DNA from: Engraulis encrasicolus
Lineage: Eukaryota > Chordata > Actinopteri > Clupeiformes > Engraulidae
Length of the DNA stretch: 64,000 nucleotides
Assembly (NCBI RefSeq): GCF_034702125.1
Contig: NC_085860.1
Coordinates: forward strand, 17,679,541-17,743,540
Direction: 5' to 3'
In this document: positions 24,061-44,271 of the stretch, piece after piece
Position numbering within the stretch: position 1 is the stretch's first letter
Layout: each line of letters opens with the position of its first letter
The notes under the pieces: model-generated
Told to the model about the DNA's origin: nothing
Seen by the model: the letters and a program-made list of their open reading frames with translations, nothing else
Databases searched by the model: none
Position numbers and translations under genes: made by a program

Positions 24061-25020
24061 ACTGCACTGAAAAAATAAATAACAGAAAATAGACATCCGT
24101 GTGGCACCAGATTCTTTTCCCTTCGCACCTGGCAATATTACTGTGGGTTCTGAGAAACCGATCTGGATTTAAATCAAATGTACAATAACCTGGGAGTTAT
24201 ATCCTTCTAATTTCTTACAGGTTTGGCATTTGTGAGTCGGCCTCTGCTAGCATTTTGCTAATGAAATTGCATAATGGCAATCAGGATCACTCTAATGCAC
24301 ATTCTGTGTGATTTTCATTATTATGTGATGAACAGAACTGACCTAGATCATGAAAACACATACAAAGTCAAAACTCCTACAAGGACAGGATTTGGATATT
24401 TCATCATCTGTGCATTTTATTACACACAGTATGTGCCTAGCCTAGCCTATTCCTAAACATATGCCTGTGGGGAAGTATAAGGAGTTTTGCTGTCATGAAG
24501 TTAGGTGTAAAATGGAAGGTTGTAATGAATAACAGCATGCAACACAGCAGCAGGAAGTAGTTTTGGGTGAGTACTTTGGCACGTCTACTTTTTTCTACAC
24601 ACAGAACGAAAACTGCCAGTCAAGTGATATTAGCTAGGACTTCAGATGATGTGGCTCTGAACATTAGCACTGAACCAGGTGTTTTTTTCCCATCTAAATA
24701 GTTTACTTGGAAGCTACTGGACATCTTCCTCAGGCGTGAAAATTTGGATCCTCAATATAAACTTGGAAAGTCAAAGAGAGCATCCGTGACAAAAAGGGGT
24801 TTTCCTCCGTTCGAATGGGGGAAAACGCTATTCTTTAGCTGAACTAGCCCTCGCTTAAAGTTGAATAACTTCGGAGTGGAAGAGGCTAGGATCATATCAA
24901 ATAGAAATACAAATAGAAAGCTGAGATTCCCTGACATATGTCTGTTGGTCTAAGACAAAATATTTGGTGGCTGTTCAAAAAAAGGTCAAAAATTGATGAC
25001 AATGGCTGAGAGTCTAGGGC
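24061..25020. other. No gene recognised
   Basis: Frames at 24274-24456 and 24752-24937 carry no recognisable domain. No transposon ends identified. Confidence 0.4.
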
Positions 25021-25025
25021 TGAAA

Positions 25026-25545
25026 TTCCAATGTTCATAGTTGGTCAAATATTTGCAACTGATTACTAATTCTGTCTCTGTTTGCACACAGCTGTATTGC
25101 CTATATTGCTAATTGCATCCAGGAGGGAATAGCCATTGTTGCTATTTGCACCCGGGTGTGAATAGCCATCGTTGCTATTTGTACCCGGGTGTGAAAAGCC
25201 ATGTTGCTATTTGCACCCTGGTGTGAATAGTCATTGTTGCTATTTGTACCCGGGTGTGAATAGTCATTGTTGCTATTTGTATCCGGGTGTGAATAGTCAT
25301 TGTTGCTATTTGCACCTGGATGTAAATAGTCAAATCAACCATGCTGCAGTGTAATGATTAATTGTAAGTTAACGAAAACAAAAAAGCAGGACACCTTTCT
25401 TAAGAACTTGAGACAATTGGGGCTTGACCATTGCTCAGATGTTCTTAAAGATTGGACTCCACCTGGTATCTGAAAAACAATGTGAAAGAAAAAGGGAAAC
25501 AGATTTAGTTATCAATTGCAAACATTTGATCAACTATGAACATTG
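25026..25545. repeat. Inverted-repeat unit enclosing a 33-bp minisatellite
   Basis: 25030-25066 (CAATGTTCATAGTTGGTC...) and 25505-25543 are inverted copies of about 38 bp. Between them, 25104-25330 holds about seven tandem 33-bp units (core GTTGCTATTTGYACCCGGG, then TGTGAATAGTCATT). A stray half-unit abuts the right arm. Because 33 is divisible by three, one frame stays open (25172-25354), but it is repeat-derived. Confidence 0.85.
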
Positions 25546-26062
25546 CTATTTGCACCCGGGATCCTGCACTACAAAGCTGGTTTTATCAGGGTAACTTCGA
25601 GAGTAGCTTGGTCACGTGCAGCGTATGTTCCTGGTTAACCCATACCACGAAGGGTGGATATGTTTGATGCGAGATATGCTGCCATGGCAATTTACTCTAC
25701 ATCTCAAATCTGACATTAGCAGTTTAGGTTCTTTTTTAAGTTGGGGTTGAACTACTCTCTGAAATCTCAAAACAGATTGGTCCAGCAAGTGAGGATCATT
25801 CCGCCGCATGAAGGCGCACAACACATTTCAAAATTCAGTGCAGTGGTCAGTACAGTACGTGGGCATCCTTTGCCAAAACGAACCAAATTGTTGAGTCTGT
25901 GAGAATTGAGTCCGTGGATGGAAGAGTGTAGGTCTAGCTCAGACCGCTTATTTTAGCTTATGTCTAACCCTTGTCTTGTCTAAATCTAAATCTTGTCTAA
26001 TATACATATGTGGTGTTCAGTGTTTTTCAGTGGTTGGCTGATGCAGAAGTCTCACCGAAATC
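25546..26062. other. Upstream of the glycosyltransferase gene; no feature called
   Basis: Possible 5' untranslated or promoter sequence of the gene starting at 26063. No clear TATA box or CpG-dense segment was seen. Confidence 0.35.
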
Positions 26063-26429
26063 ATGAAGCGGATATATTTGGGCATCTGTGCCTTCACTTG
26101 TGCTTTTCTTCTGTGCTGTCTGTCCATGCTGAGATCCATGACAGAACGTACGGCGTTACCGCAGCAACCAGAGACTATAGTAGACACGATCAAACGTATC
26201 TCCAACTCTACGCATCTCATGGTGTCTGCTTTCAAGGAGCACCGGAGAGGCGGGGCCATACGGGTGATTAGCATCGTCAAGAGAAATGACCTTCAGAAGC
26301 TGTACTGTGTGCTCTGTCGTCGTGCTAATACCACAGGAGGGGAAGCTCTTGGTCAGTGTGTGGTCTCAGAGGCAAAAGTTGACGTACACACCGATCACTT
26401 TGGTTTTACTTACCACACATCAGACTTAT

Positions 26430-29400
26430 TAGTGGAGCGGTTAACTGCCCATATACCCCATAATAGTTCACTTTGGTATGCAAGCATGAAAATTGGCACA
26501 CGTGTTCTTTAGAATGCACTCTTTCAGCTGAGGGCGTTGTCCAAGCAAAAATCCAAGATGGCCGCCATTTTTTCAAGATGGCCACCTTCTCCAATTGAAA
26601 ATAAGGTCAGAAATAGTTCACTTTGGTATGCAAGCATGGAAATTGGCACACATGTTCATTAGAATGCACTCTTTCAGTAAAGGGTGTTGGCTGTGCAAAA
26701 ATCCAAGATGGCCGCCATTTTTCAAGATGGCTACCATCTCCAGTTGTAAATAAGGGCAAAAAATACTTTCCTTTGGTATGCAAGCATGAAAATTGGCACA
26801 CATGTTCATTAGAATACACTCTATTGGCACAGGGAATTGGCGGCGTAAAAATCCAAGATGGCCACCATTTTTCAAGATGGCCACCCTCTACACTTACAAA
26901 TAAGGAGAGGAATAGCTTACTTAATGATGAGAGTTTGAGATTTGGCACAAATGTCAACTATGATCAATGTTTTGAAAGACAGGCATTGGTTTCAGTAAAA
27001 TCCAAGATGGCCGCCGTTTTCAAGATGGCCACCCTTTCCACGTAAATAAGACCAAGAATACTTCGCTTAACGATATGAGCATGAAATCTGGCACAAATGT
27101 TCATTGGAATCCACTCTTTCAAAAAGAGGTGTTGGCCAAAGGGAAATCCAAGATGGCCATTGTTCAAGATGGCTTCACTTTACACTTGTAAGTTGTAAGG
27201 CCAATAATAGTTCAGTTAAAGACGCAAGGATGAAATTTGGAACACATGTTCATTAGAATCCACTCTTTGAAATAAGGACATTGACCATAGGAAAATCCAA
27301 GATGGCTGAGATATTTCATGATGGCTATCATCTCAACTAATAATTCCTAATGTTGCCTGCTTTTAAGTACAGTTACTTCCATGGAAAAAAACATACATAC
27401 ATCTAAAAAAGGTTGGTTGTTTTTGACAAAACCTTCTCAGGTGGAATATAAAAGGACCAGGCAGGTCCTACAGTTACACTTTACATCTGCAATTTCACTA
27501 GGCCTTGCACGCAAGATCAAGCCTCTAGCATTCACACTTTCTACACTTAGCAAACTCTTCACAACTCTTTGCAATGGTTGCCTTCTCCATTCTTCATCAA
27601 CCTTCTCCCATCTTCAGTCAGCTGGATTTGTAACTTCTGGCTGGCAGACTTGTTTTAACCTACACCCAGCTTGCTTGACTTGTTGCATCTTTAGTGTGAT
27701 GTATCAGTTCAACTATTGTTTGAGGATTTTCTTCATATAGTCTTGCCTTTCTGGCAAAATGTTTATGTCTTGTATCATCAATACAATCTGCAGCACTGAA
27801 CTTCCCAATCATGAACACCACTACTTTCTACAGAACCCTAATGTCGTCCTCCTCAATGTTCGGGGAGAGATGGTTACTGGAGTGACCTCTGTAAAACTGC
27901 CCCAAGTCTGCTATGTGGTCTCCTTTTCTTTTTAAAATTTCATCAGTGGTTTTGAAGACTGAGACCACATCACAACTTGCGAAAGCATTAAAGATCAACA
28001 TGTCTTTGACCTTCTCTAGGCCAGCAGTCCTGTTAAGGTGGTGAATGTCAATCAATCAAAGGCTCTGGCTTTGAGCACACATCAGCCACAGCTGCTGCAC
28101 ATGTATGCTTTGCTGAGTGGGGGAAATTGCCATTGGCACAATGGCATGGACACATATGTGGCAATTGGCTTCCTCTTGGGGAATATGCATCTCATTCAGA
28201 AAGATGTTTTTTTTGGCGAGCCAAGTGCTTCAGGTAAATGTGCTTCAGGTAAATGTTACGTAACCAAGTTTGGTGTAGATATCTGAACAACCAAAAAATA
28301 AACCTGCTCTAACTTGGTCAGGACACTCTCAAAACCATTATAGTTCTCCTGGTCAAACCTTTTGACCACAGTCAACTCAATGAGAGGTGTAGGAGGTGGT
28401 GTTACCAGTATAGCATTATACCTGGATTCCAATGGCTTTCCCTTTGTAAACACGGTGTAGTAGCGAGGTCAAAAGGAAATAGCTGTGGGTTCCCGCAACT
28501 GGTCAGCAAAGAGTTAAAAGGGCAGTCACTACAATACACATGACTTGTCTGGGGGTGAGAAAGTTGGCTATTCTGAGGTATGTTGGCATTTATCTGTGGA
28601 TATGTCCAAGACTAGTTAAAATCCAGAAGATTGCTGAAAACTGGTAAGTCTTCAGGGCAACTGGACATCCCATTGCAGAGTTGAGAATATATCAAACAGG
28701 TGCAAATGCTAGCTTGGTCTAATTTACCCAGCCTTATGAAGTTTAACATGTTCAGTTTAGTCTGTCTGATCCTTCTATACCTGTACATATTTATGATAAG
28801 ATTCTCATAACTTCAAGTGTTTTTTGCCATGTTATGAAAAAAAGTTTGCTATTGCACAATTTTGGAATGAAGCCATCTTCCATTTTCCTTTGGCCAGCAC
28901 CCTGTTACTCAAAGAGTGGATTATTCAATAAAACATGTTGTGCCTAATGTCATGTTTGCATCATTAAGTCAACTAGGCCATCACCGTATAGTATATGCAT
29001 GAAAAGGGTGGCCATCTTGAATAAGAGGCAGCCACTATGGATTTTTTCCATGGCCAACACACTGTTTTGAAAGAGAGGATTCTTATGAACATTTGCCCCA
29101 TATTTCATTCCTGCATCATTGAGGTAAGTATTCTTAGGCTTATTTACAAGAGGAGAGGGTGGACATCTTGAAAAATGGCAGCCATCTTGATTTTTTGTGT
29201 TTGCCAATGTTTTTTTTGAGAAAGAGTGCATTCTAATGAACACTTGTGCCTAACCGCATTCTTGCATCATTAAGTGAACCATTCTTGGCCTTATTTACAA
29301 GTGTAGCAGGTGGCCATCTTGAAAAATGGTGGCCATCTTGGATTTTTACGCCGCCAATGCCCTGTGCCAATAGAGTGTATTCTAATGAACATGTGTGCCA

Positions 29401-29754
29401 ATTTCCATGCTTGCATACCAAAGGGAACTATTTTTTGCCCTTATTTACAACTGGAGATGGTAGCCATCTTGAAAAATGGCGGCCATCTTGGATTTTTGCA
29501 CAGCCAACACCCTGTACTGAAAGAGTGCATTCTAATGAACATGTGTGCCAATTTCCATGCTTGCATACCAAAGTGAACTATTTCTGGCCTTATTTTCAAT
29601 TGGAGAAGGTGGCCATCTTGAAAAAATGGCGGCCATCTTGGATTTGTGCTTGGACAACGCCCTCTGCTGAAAGAGTGCATTCTGAAGAACACGTGTGCCA
29701 ATTTTTATGCTTGCATACCAAAGTGAACTATCATGGGCCTTATCTGCTCTGCTA
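26430..29754. mobile_element. 3.3-kb transposon with inverted subterminal repeat arrays, inside the GT92 gene
   Basis: The ends TAGTGGAGCGGTTAA and, inverted, TAGCAGAGCAGATAA form imperfect TIRs. TAT flanks both sides (26427-26429 and 29755-29757), a 3-bp TSD. Inside the left end are about six tandem units of about 146 bp (26463-27345); inside the right end about five units in inverse orientation (about 28960-29735). Each unit begins TAGTTCACTTTGGTATGCAA and contains two copies of CAAGATGGC(C)(G/A)CC. The centre holds decayed minus-strand coding sequence. Element plus TSD is 3,328 bp; removing that length rejoins the flanking frames. Confidence 0.85.
27560..28060 (-). pseudogene. Remnant of a transposon-borne HAFTGCD-type protein
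   Basis: The minus strand reads MLIFNAFASCDVVSVFK near 28000-27950, then ADCIDDTRHKHFARKARLY and ELIHHTKDATSQASW further on. This resembles a widespread uncharacterised animal family with a HAFTGCDTxSxF motif followed by an EAR...LF...K and QHxKRAAYQAG segment. Stops and frame changes show decay. A related minus-strand frame lies at 28256-28453. The family assignment is from memory of the motif pattern and needs a search; function unknown. Confidence 0.4.
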
Positions 29755-30727
29755 TATTGTGTACCAGCCCGTCACCTATGGAGGCTACTGATGTCAGTAT
29801 AACAACAGATCCCAACACTCAAACAGAGAGATTAGAATATTTGCCAATTCAAAATAGGGTGATTAAAAAAATATTAAAGTACAACTTCACCGTATGCATA
29901 TCCAACCTCTTTGGAGACTTCAATAATGCCCTCCAGGTTGTGCAGACCTTCGAGGTCTACAAGCTGCTAGGCGTTCAGCGAGTGGTCATCTACAACACCA
30001 GCTGTGGCCCAGATGTGGATAAAGTTCTCAGGCATTACATGAAACATACCCTTGGCCAATAGACAAGTTCCTAAAACCCTCTAGAGGCTTTCAGCCATAC
30101 AGGGACCCTGGGGACGTCCACTACTACGGACAGACCACAACTCTAAATGACTGCCTGTACAGATACATGTATGAGTCACGATACCTTCTCCTCAATGACA
30201 TGGATGAGATCATTATGCCTTACAAACACACTAGCTTGGGAGAATTAATGGCTGCCCTACAGAAGCAGCACCCTGCCGTGGGGGTGTTCATGTTCGATAA
30301 CCGCGTTTATACCAGGAGCAAGTCGGATGGCAGCGGTCGCTTTGACCTGTCTGAATGGAAGAGTGTGCCTGGTGCAAACATCTTGCAGCACATTTACAAT
30401 CAACCCTACGTTGACACATTCAAGCAAAACAAGATGATCATTGACCCCCGCCGTGTAGAGCAGACATCTGTACACAAACCACTGAGGCCTGCTACGCCCT
30501 ACATCTATGTACCATTTCACGTCTGCCACTTAATCCACGTCTGCTTTGGAAGAAAAGACATCCGCTTCAAGAAGGAGCTGTACGAGGACAAGAAGCTTTG
30601 GGACTTTGCAGAGAAGCTGATTCCCAGTATCAGTCATGCACTATACAAGTCAGGCTTGATAGATAGACCCCAGATAAACAAACCAGCTCTTCCACCAAAG
30701 GGTCTGCGATTGCATGAACAGACTTGA

Positions 30728-31800
30728 CTACTACTCTTCATGTAGAACGTACCGACATGCAAGCATTTGTTTAACAAATGTAAGACTGTTCCTTTTTTGT
30801 ACAGCCTTTTTCAGTTTCAGTGGTGCCGTTACATTTGTAATTCTATTGATTCCTCATAACTTGTGTTTTCCTGGTTATACAGTTGCAAATGGGTCATTTT
30901 CATGAGTAGTAGTAGGCCTAGACAAATGAATCTCTAAATATGTATACTGTGGTCTTGCTTTTGCCATTTCCCTGTAGCAGTTTGAGACTTCTTGTGATGC
31001 CTTTGTTTTCTTGCCTTAATTGTGTCTTAATCATATATTGTATTTATAGCATAGTATAGTAAAACAAATTAGACAAACTCACCTTGTGAGCAGCAAATAT
31101 TTTGTTACCTGGAAATAATCCAAAAAAGATGCAAAAGCAAAGTCAACTGTCTATATGTGTATCTGTTTTCTGAATCTTTGTGCAGGCTTAGCATTGTAAT
31201 AACACACACACACAGTTTAGCAGCTAAAACAGGTTTGAATGCCAATAGGTTGGATCCACAACTTCACTTATGGTGCGGTGTCAGGCTTTTCACATCATTG
31301 TCATTGTCATTGTCTTCTGCTAGTCGACCTTGAATGTGGGCTACCTAGTTACAATGCTTTTCATCCTATAATCTGGTGGGTGTAAATTACTGTTTATTGA
31401 TCATTCGATTAAGGATACAATTGAATAGATAAATTGATGTAAGGAATGTTACATGTATATTGGCAATTACCAGTTTGTACACACAGACAGCATCTTGTTG
31501 TTGAACATAAAATATAAAAGTGTATGGAACATTAAATACCATTTAATTGGTTAGAGTTACAAAAGAATTAGACACATTTTCACACACAATTCCTTGTGCT
31601 ACACAGTATTTATTAGGCTACACCAGGCATTTCTGGTAAGTGATTATAAAATTATCATACCGTATGAAAACCAACTAACTACGAGCCTTATGGGAGTGTC
31701 GTGTGTGAGAGAGAAAAAACAGGTGTTACTAAGACCATGTTCAGTCTAAACTTTATTTTGACAAAGTGTGTAGCTACTGCACTTTGCCTTTGTGCTGTAA
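30728..31800. other. Between the GT92 gene and esterase gene 1; no gene
   Basis: 3' flank of the GT92 gene. AT-rich, with a short CA run near 31203. No further coding sequence recognised. Confidence 0.4.
31752..31757 (-). terminator. Candidate polyadenylation signal of esterase gene 1
   Basis: TTTATT on the plus strand is AATAAA in the gene's sense, about 385 bp past the stop codon. No transcript evidence. Confidence 0.3.
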
Positions 31801-31812
31801 TCACTGTTGTTC

Positions 31813-31890
31813 GCATGGCGGCCAGCCTCCTGTGCAGCTCATGGGTGTAGAAGAGAACCCTGTCTTTCTTCAGGGTATACTAGCGGGTGG
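31813..31890 (-). pseudogene. Stray copy of the esterase last-exon end
   Basis: The sequence on the minus strand from the stop-region repeat through LFYTHELHRRLAAM is a diverged copy of the last exon end (compare LFFTQELPRRLAAM at 32141-32312). It lies beyond the 46-bp tandem repeats, so the tail of the gene was duplicated more than once. Confidence 0.65.
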
Positions 31891-31904
31891 AACCTTGGGC
31901 TTTT

Positions 31905-32037
31905 AAAAAAATATTTTTCAGACAGGGCACCAAAATGAGAGAGGCAGGAAATGAGCTGGGAGAGAGAGACAGGGGAGGATCGTGAAATGACCCGGGTCAG
32001 AATTGAACCCAGGTCGCCGGTGTAGCGGCCATCCTTC
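31905..32037 (-). mobile_element. tRNA-derived SINE remnant, family A-like
   Basis: The minus strand shows GCTACACCGGCGACCTGGG followed by a B-box-like GGGTTCAATTC, a C-rich body and a T/A-rich tail near 31900-31920. Same layout as the copies at 5054 and 7057 but diverged. Confidence 0.6.
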
Positions 32038-32140
32038 TTCAGGGTATACTAGGGGGTGGCACCTCGCATGGCGGCCAGTCTCCTGTAGGGTATACTAGGG
32101 GGTGGCACCTCGCATGGCGGCCAGTCTCCTGTAGGGTATA

Positions 32141-41550
<9,410 letters not shown>

Positions 41551-41611
41551 GACCAGTCAACACCTCACCATGGACGACACTCGATAGTTCTCTCCCTTCT
41601 TATCCTCTCTC

Positions 41612-41704
<93 letters not shown>
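41612..41704. repeat. (CT)n microsatellite just upstream of esterase gene 1
   Basis: About 45 CT units, i.e. (GA)n in the sense of the gene, starting about 60 bp upstream of its start codon. Confidence 0.97.
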
Positions 41705-41709
<5 letters not shown>

Positions 41710-41815
41710 CAGTTCAGTGTTGTAAACACACCACACCACCATGGACGGCACTTTCTCTCCCTCTTTATTCCCTCCTCCTGCCTTTCTCTCTATCTTGATC
41801 TGGGGGTCCACAAAA

Positions 41816-41828
41816 TGACCCTTGACCT
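41816..41828 (-). promoter_or_regulatory. DR1 nuclear-receptor-like site upstream of esterase gene 1
   Basis: In the gene's sense this reads AGGTCA-A-GGGTCA, two nuclear-receptor half-sites in direct repeat with one spacer, as used by HNF4 and PPAR/RXR. It lies about 270 bp upstream of the ATG at 41550. The neighbouring 41834-41848 reads TGTTTGTTTATTTGA, a FOXA-like motif. The pair is typical of liver or intestine promoters; function is inferred. Confidence 0.45.
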
Positions 41829-41879
41829 CTCAATCAAATAAACAAACATTATGCACATGTCCTCCCAGTGACCTCCGCA

Positions 41880-42396
41880 GCTGTGGGTTTTGCAACACAT
41901 CCATTGATTTCAACCCTCAACTCCAGACACCAAACACCATGTCAAAGGGGAACACACGATACTCTCAAAGTTGAATGGGATGTTGTATGTAAGCTGTTGT
42001 AAACATCGAAACGTAACGTTAGTCAGGCTTTTGTACCTAAAACACGGTTAAAACTGAGAACTTTAGGTGCAACTTTAACCCTTGTAAGGTGTTCGGGTTA
42101 TTTTGACCCGTTTCAGTTTTTTGTTTGAGGGAAATAGTATCAGTTATTACTCTTTCACACTGAGATTCACAGGCTTTGGCTCATTTTTAGTGTGGAACAT
42201 GAATCTGAAAAAAAAAGATTGTGACCCCCCCCCCCCCCCCCCTCTTGCTATTGCAATTGGCTCCAATTGGCTTCTTTCTCTCTCTGTATCTCTCACTCTC
42301 AACAACATAGTATATACATAGAAATTCACAAGAATAATGAAGGGCACATGCGGGTGAATATTAGCTATGATTTTTTCCTTTTTAAATTATTTATTA
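41880..42396. other. Between the esterase genes; no gene
   Basis: Includes a poly-C run of about 16 bp at 42227-42242. No coding evidence. Confidence 0.4.
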
Positions 42397-42560
42397 TTAC
42401 ATTTACATTACATTACATTACATTACATTACATTGCATTTGGCAGACGCTTTAAAACCAAAGCGACTTTCAAAAGAGGACATGATCATAGCCAACATCTA
42501 GCAGATACAAAGCGCACAGAAAATATACAGAACAACAAGCGCATATGCAAAGAAGGGTTA
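42397..42560 (-). mobile_element. LINE 3' UTR remnant with pentanucleotide tail
   Basis: ATTACATT units followed by GCATTTGGCAGACGCTTT and GCGACTTTCAAAAGAGGAC are the inverse of the 3' UTR seen at 39170-39230. Confidence 0.65.
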
Positions 42561-42633
42561 GTTAGATTTTTTTTTTTAGAGTACACACAAACACACACAC
42601 ACATACATACACATCAAGGCAAGAGTCTATATA

Positions 42634-44271
42634 CAGTCCCAGGAAAAAGTTTGTACACCCTTTGAAATTTCTTACCTTTCTGTCAAAATTGATCATAAAA
42701 CATGGTCTGATCTTCCCGGAAATCGCAAGAAGGAACAACCAGAGTCTGCTTTAATTAATTCAACCCAAACATTTACAAGTTTTCATATTTTCATTGGCCA
42801 TAAGATGTAAACATTCACAGGACAGCAAGGCATAAGTAAGTACACCCTTGCATTCAATAGGTTTTAACCCTAAGTTAGTCGGAATAACCTCAACCAGATG
42901 TTTCCTGTAGTTGCAGATCAGATTAACAAAACAATCTGGATGTATCTGGTCTCCCTCTTCTTTAGAAAACTGCCTCTCGTCAGCAAGGTTTGTGGGATGT
43001 CTGGAGTGCATAGCTTTCTTGACTTCATGCCATATAATCTCAATTGTTTTTTGTCAGGGCTTTGACTGGGCTATTCCAGAATGTGTATTTCATTATTATG
43101 AAGCCATTCTAAAGTCAATTTGCTTCTAAAGTATGGGTTGTTGTCACATTTCAGCACCCATCCTCTTGTGTGCTTCAACTGTGTGACAGACTACCTCACT
43201 TTCTTTCTGTAAAATATCTCGATAAACTTCAATAAACTGAGTTCATTGTTCCACTGATGATAGCAAACTCAAAAGGGCCTGAGGCAGCAAGGTAGCCGCA
43301 TATAATGATGCTCCTGCCACCATACTCAAAGGCGGAGATGATGTTTTGGTGAAGGTGTGGTTCTCCAGTTCTCCTCCAAACATGACATTGTATGTTCCCC
43401 TGAACAATTCAACTTTGGTTTCAACGTTGGTCTACAGAATATTTTGCAGTAATTATATGAAGCATATAAATGCTTTTTCGCAAACCTCAAAGGTGCAGCA
43501 ATATTTTTTGGACAGAAACCCCATTAATTTTAGATTGGCAGAATGAATCCCATTTTTAGCTATTCTTGGTTACATCTCCTCTTCTGAGTATGGTGGCGGG
43601 AGCATCATTATATGCGGCTACCTTGCTGCCGCAGGTCCTTGACAGTTTGCTATTATCAGTGGAACAATGAACTCAAGTTTATTGTGATATTTTACAGAAA
43701 AAACGTGAGGAAGTCAGTCACACAGTTGAAGCACACAAGAGGATGGGTCCTGAAATGTGACAACAACCCATACTTTAGAAGCAAATCGACTTTAGAATGG
43801 CTTCATAATAATGAAATACACATTCTGAAATAGCCCAGTCAAAGCCCTGACAAAAAACTATTGAGATTAAATGGCATGAAGTCAAGAAAGCTATGCACTC
43901 CAGACATCCCACAAACCTTGCTGACGAGAGGCAGTTCTCTGAAGAAGAGTGAGACAAGATACAAACAGATTATTTTGTTAATCTGATCTGCAACTACAGG
44001 ACAAGTCTGGTTGATGATATTGCAACTAACTGAGGGGTTAAAGCCTACTTAATGCAAGGGTGTACTTACTTATGCCCTGCTCTCCTGTGAATATTATGGC
44101 CTTATGACCAATAAAAATATGATAACGTGTAAATGTTTGGGTGGAATTAATTAAAGCAGACTCTGGTTGTTCCTTCTTGAGATTTCCGGGAAGATCTGAC
44201 CATGTTTTATGATCAATTTTGACAAATATGTAAGAAACTTCAAAGGGTGTACAAACTTTTTCCTGGGACTG
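42634..44271. mobile_element. Tc1-like element rearranged into a long palindrome
   Basis: Starts CAGTCCCAGGAAAAAGTTTG and ends with its inverse, flanked by TA (42632-42633 and 44272-44273). Both halves are inverted copies, about 0.65-0.7 kb each, of the same transposase 3' region: minus-strand MHSRHPTNLADERQF at 43011-42760 and plus-strand HSRHPTNLADERQF at about 43890-43935. A single-copy centre of about 240 bp at about 43335-43575 remains. Stops are present in both arms, so it is not autonomous. Confidence 0.85.

Larger units (their letters stand above)
26063..30727 (+). pseudogene. Glycosyltransferase family 92 (GT92)-type gene, disrupted
   Basis: Three collinear pieces (26063-26429, about 29758-30050, about 30050-30727) together read as one type II Golgi glycosyltransferase of about 440 residues. 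A hydrophobic anchor follows the start (IYLGICAFTCAFLLCC). Then come YNFTVCISNLFGDFNNALQV, a GVQRVVIYN strand and the acidic DMDE motif in NDMDEIIMPY, which fits the metal-binding DxD of the family. The family transfers galactose-like sugars to glycans; the exact acceptor is unknown. The frame is broken twice: by a 3.3-kb transposon between DLL and CTSPSP, and by a small deletion near 30045 that shifts the frame before PWPIDKFLKPS. An intron at the first site would not keep frame with any GT-AG pair I can see. The rest is well preserved, so inactivation may be recent, or this may be one haplotype. Confidence 0.75.

Noticed and set aside
25104..25330. CRISPR-like regular repeats
   Set aside because: Direct tandem units with no spacers in a vertebrate genome: a minisatellite.
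26430..29754. Intron explanation for the gap in the glycosyltransferase gene
   Set aside because: The left GTGGAG donor with the right CCAG acceptor gives a frameshift and a stop, while removal of the element with its TAT duplication restores frame exactly.
29246..29791. 181-codon frame with repeating HLEKWxPSWIF motif
   Set aside because: It is the translation of the 146-bp transposon repeat units; the mirrored arm gives the same peptides on the other strand.
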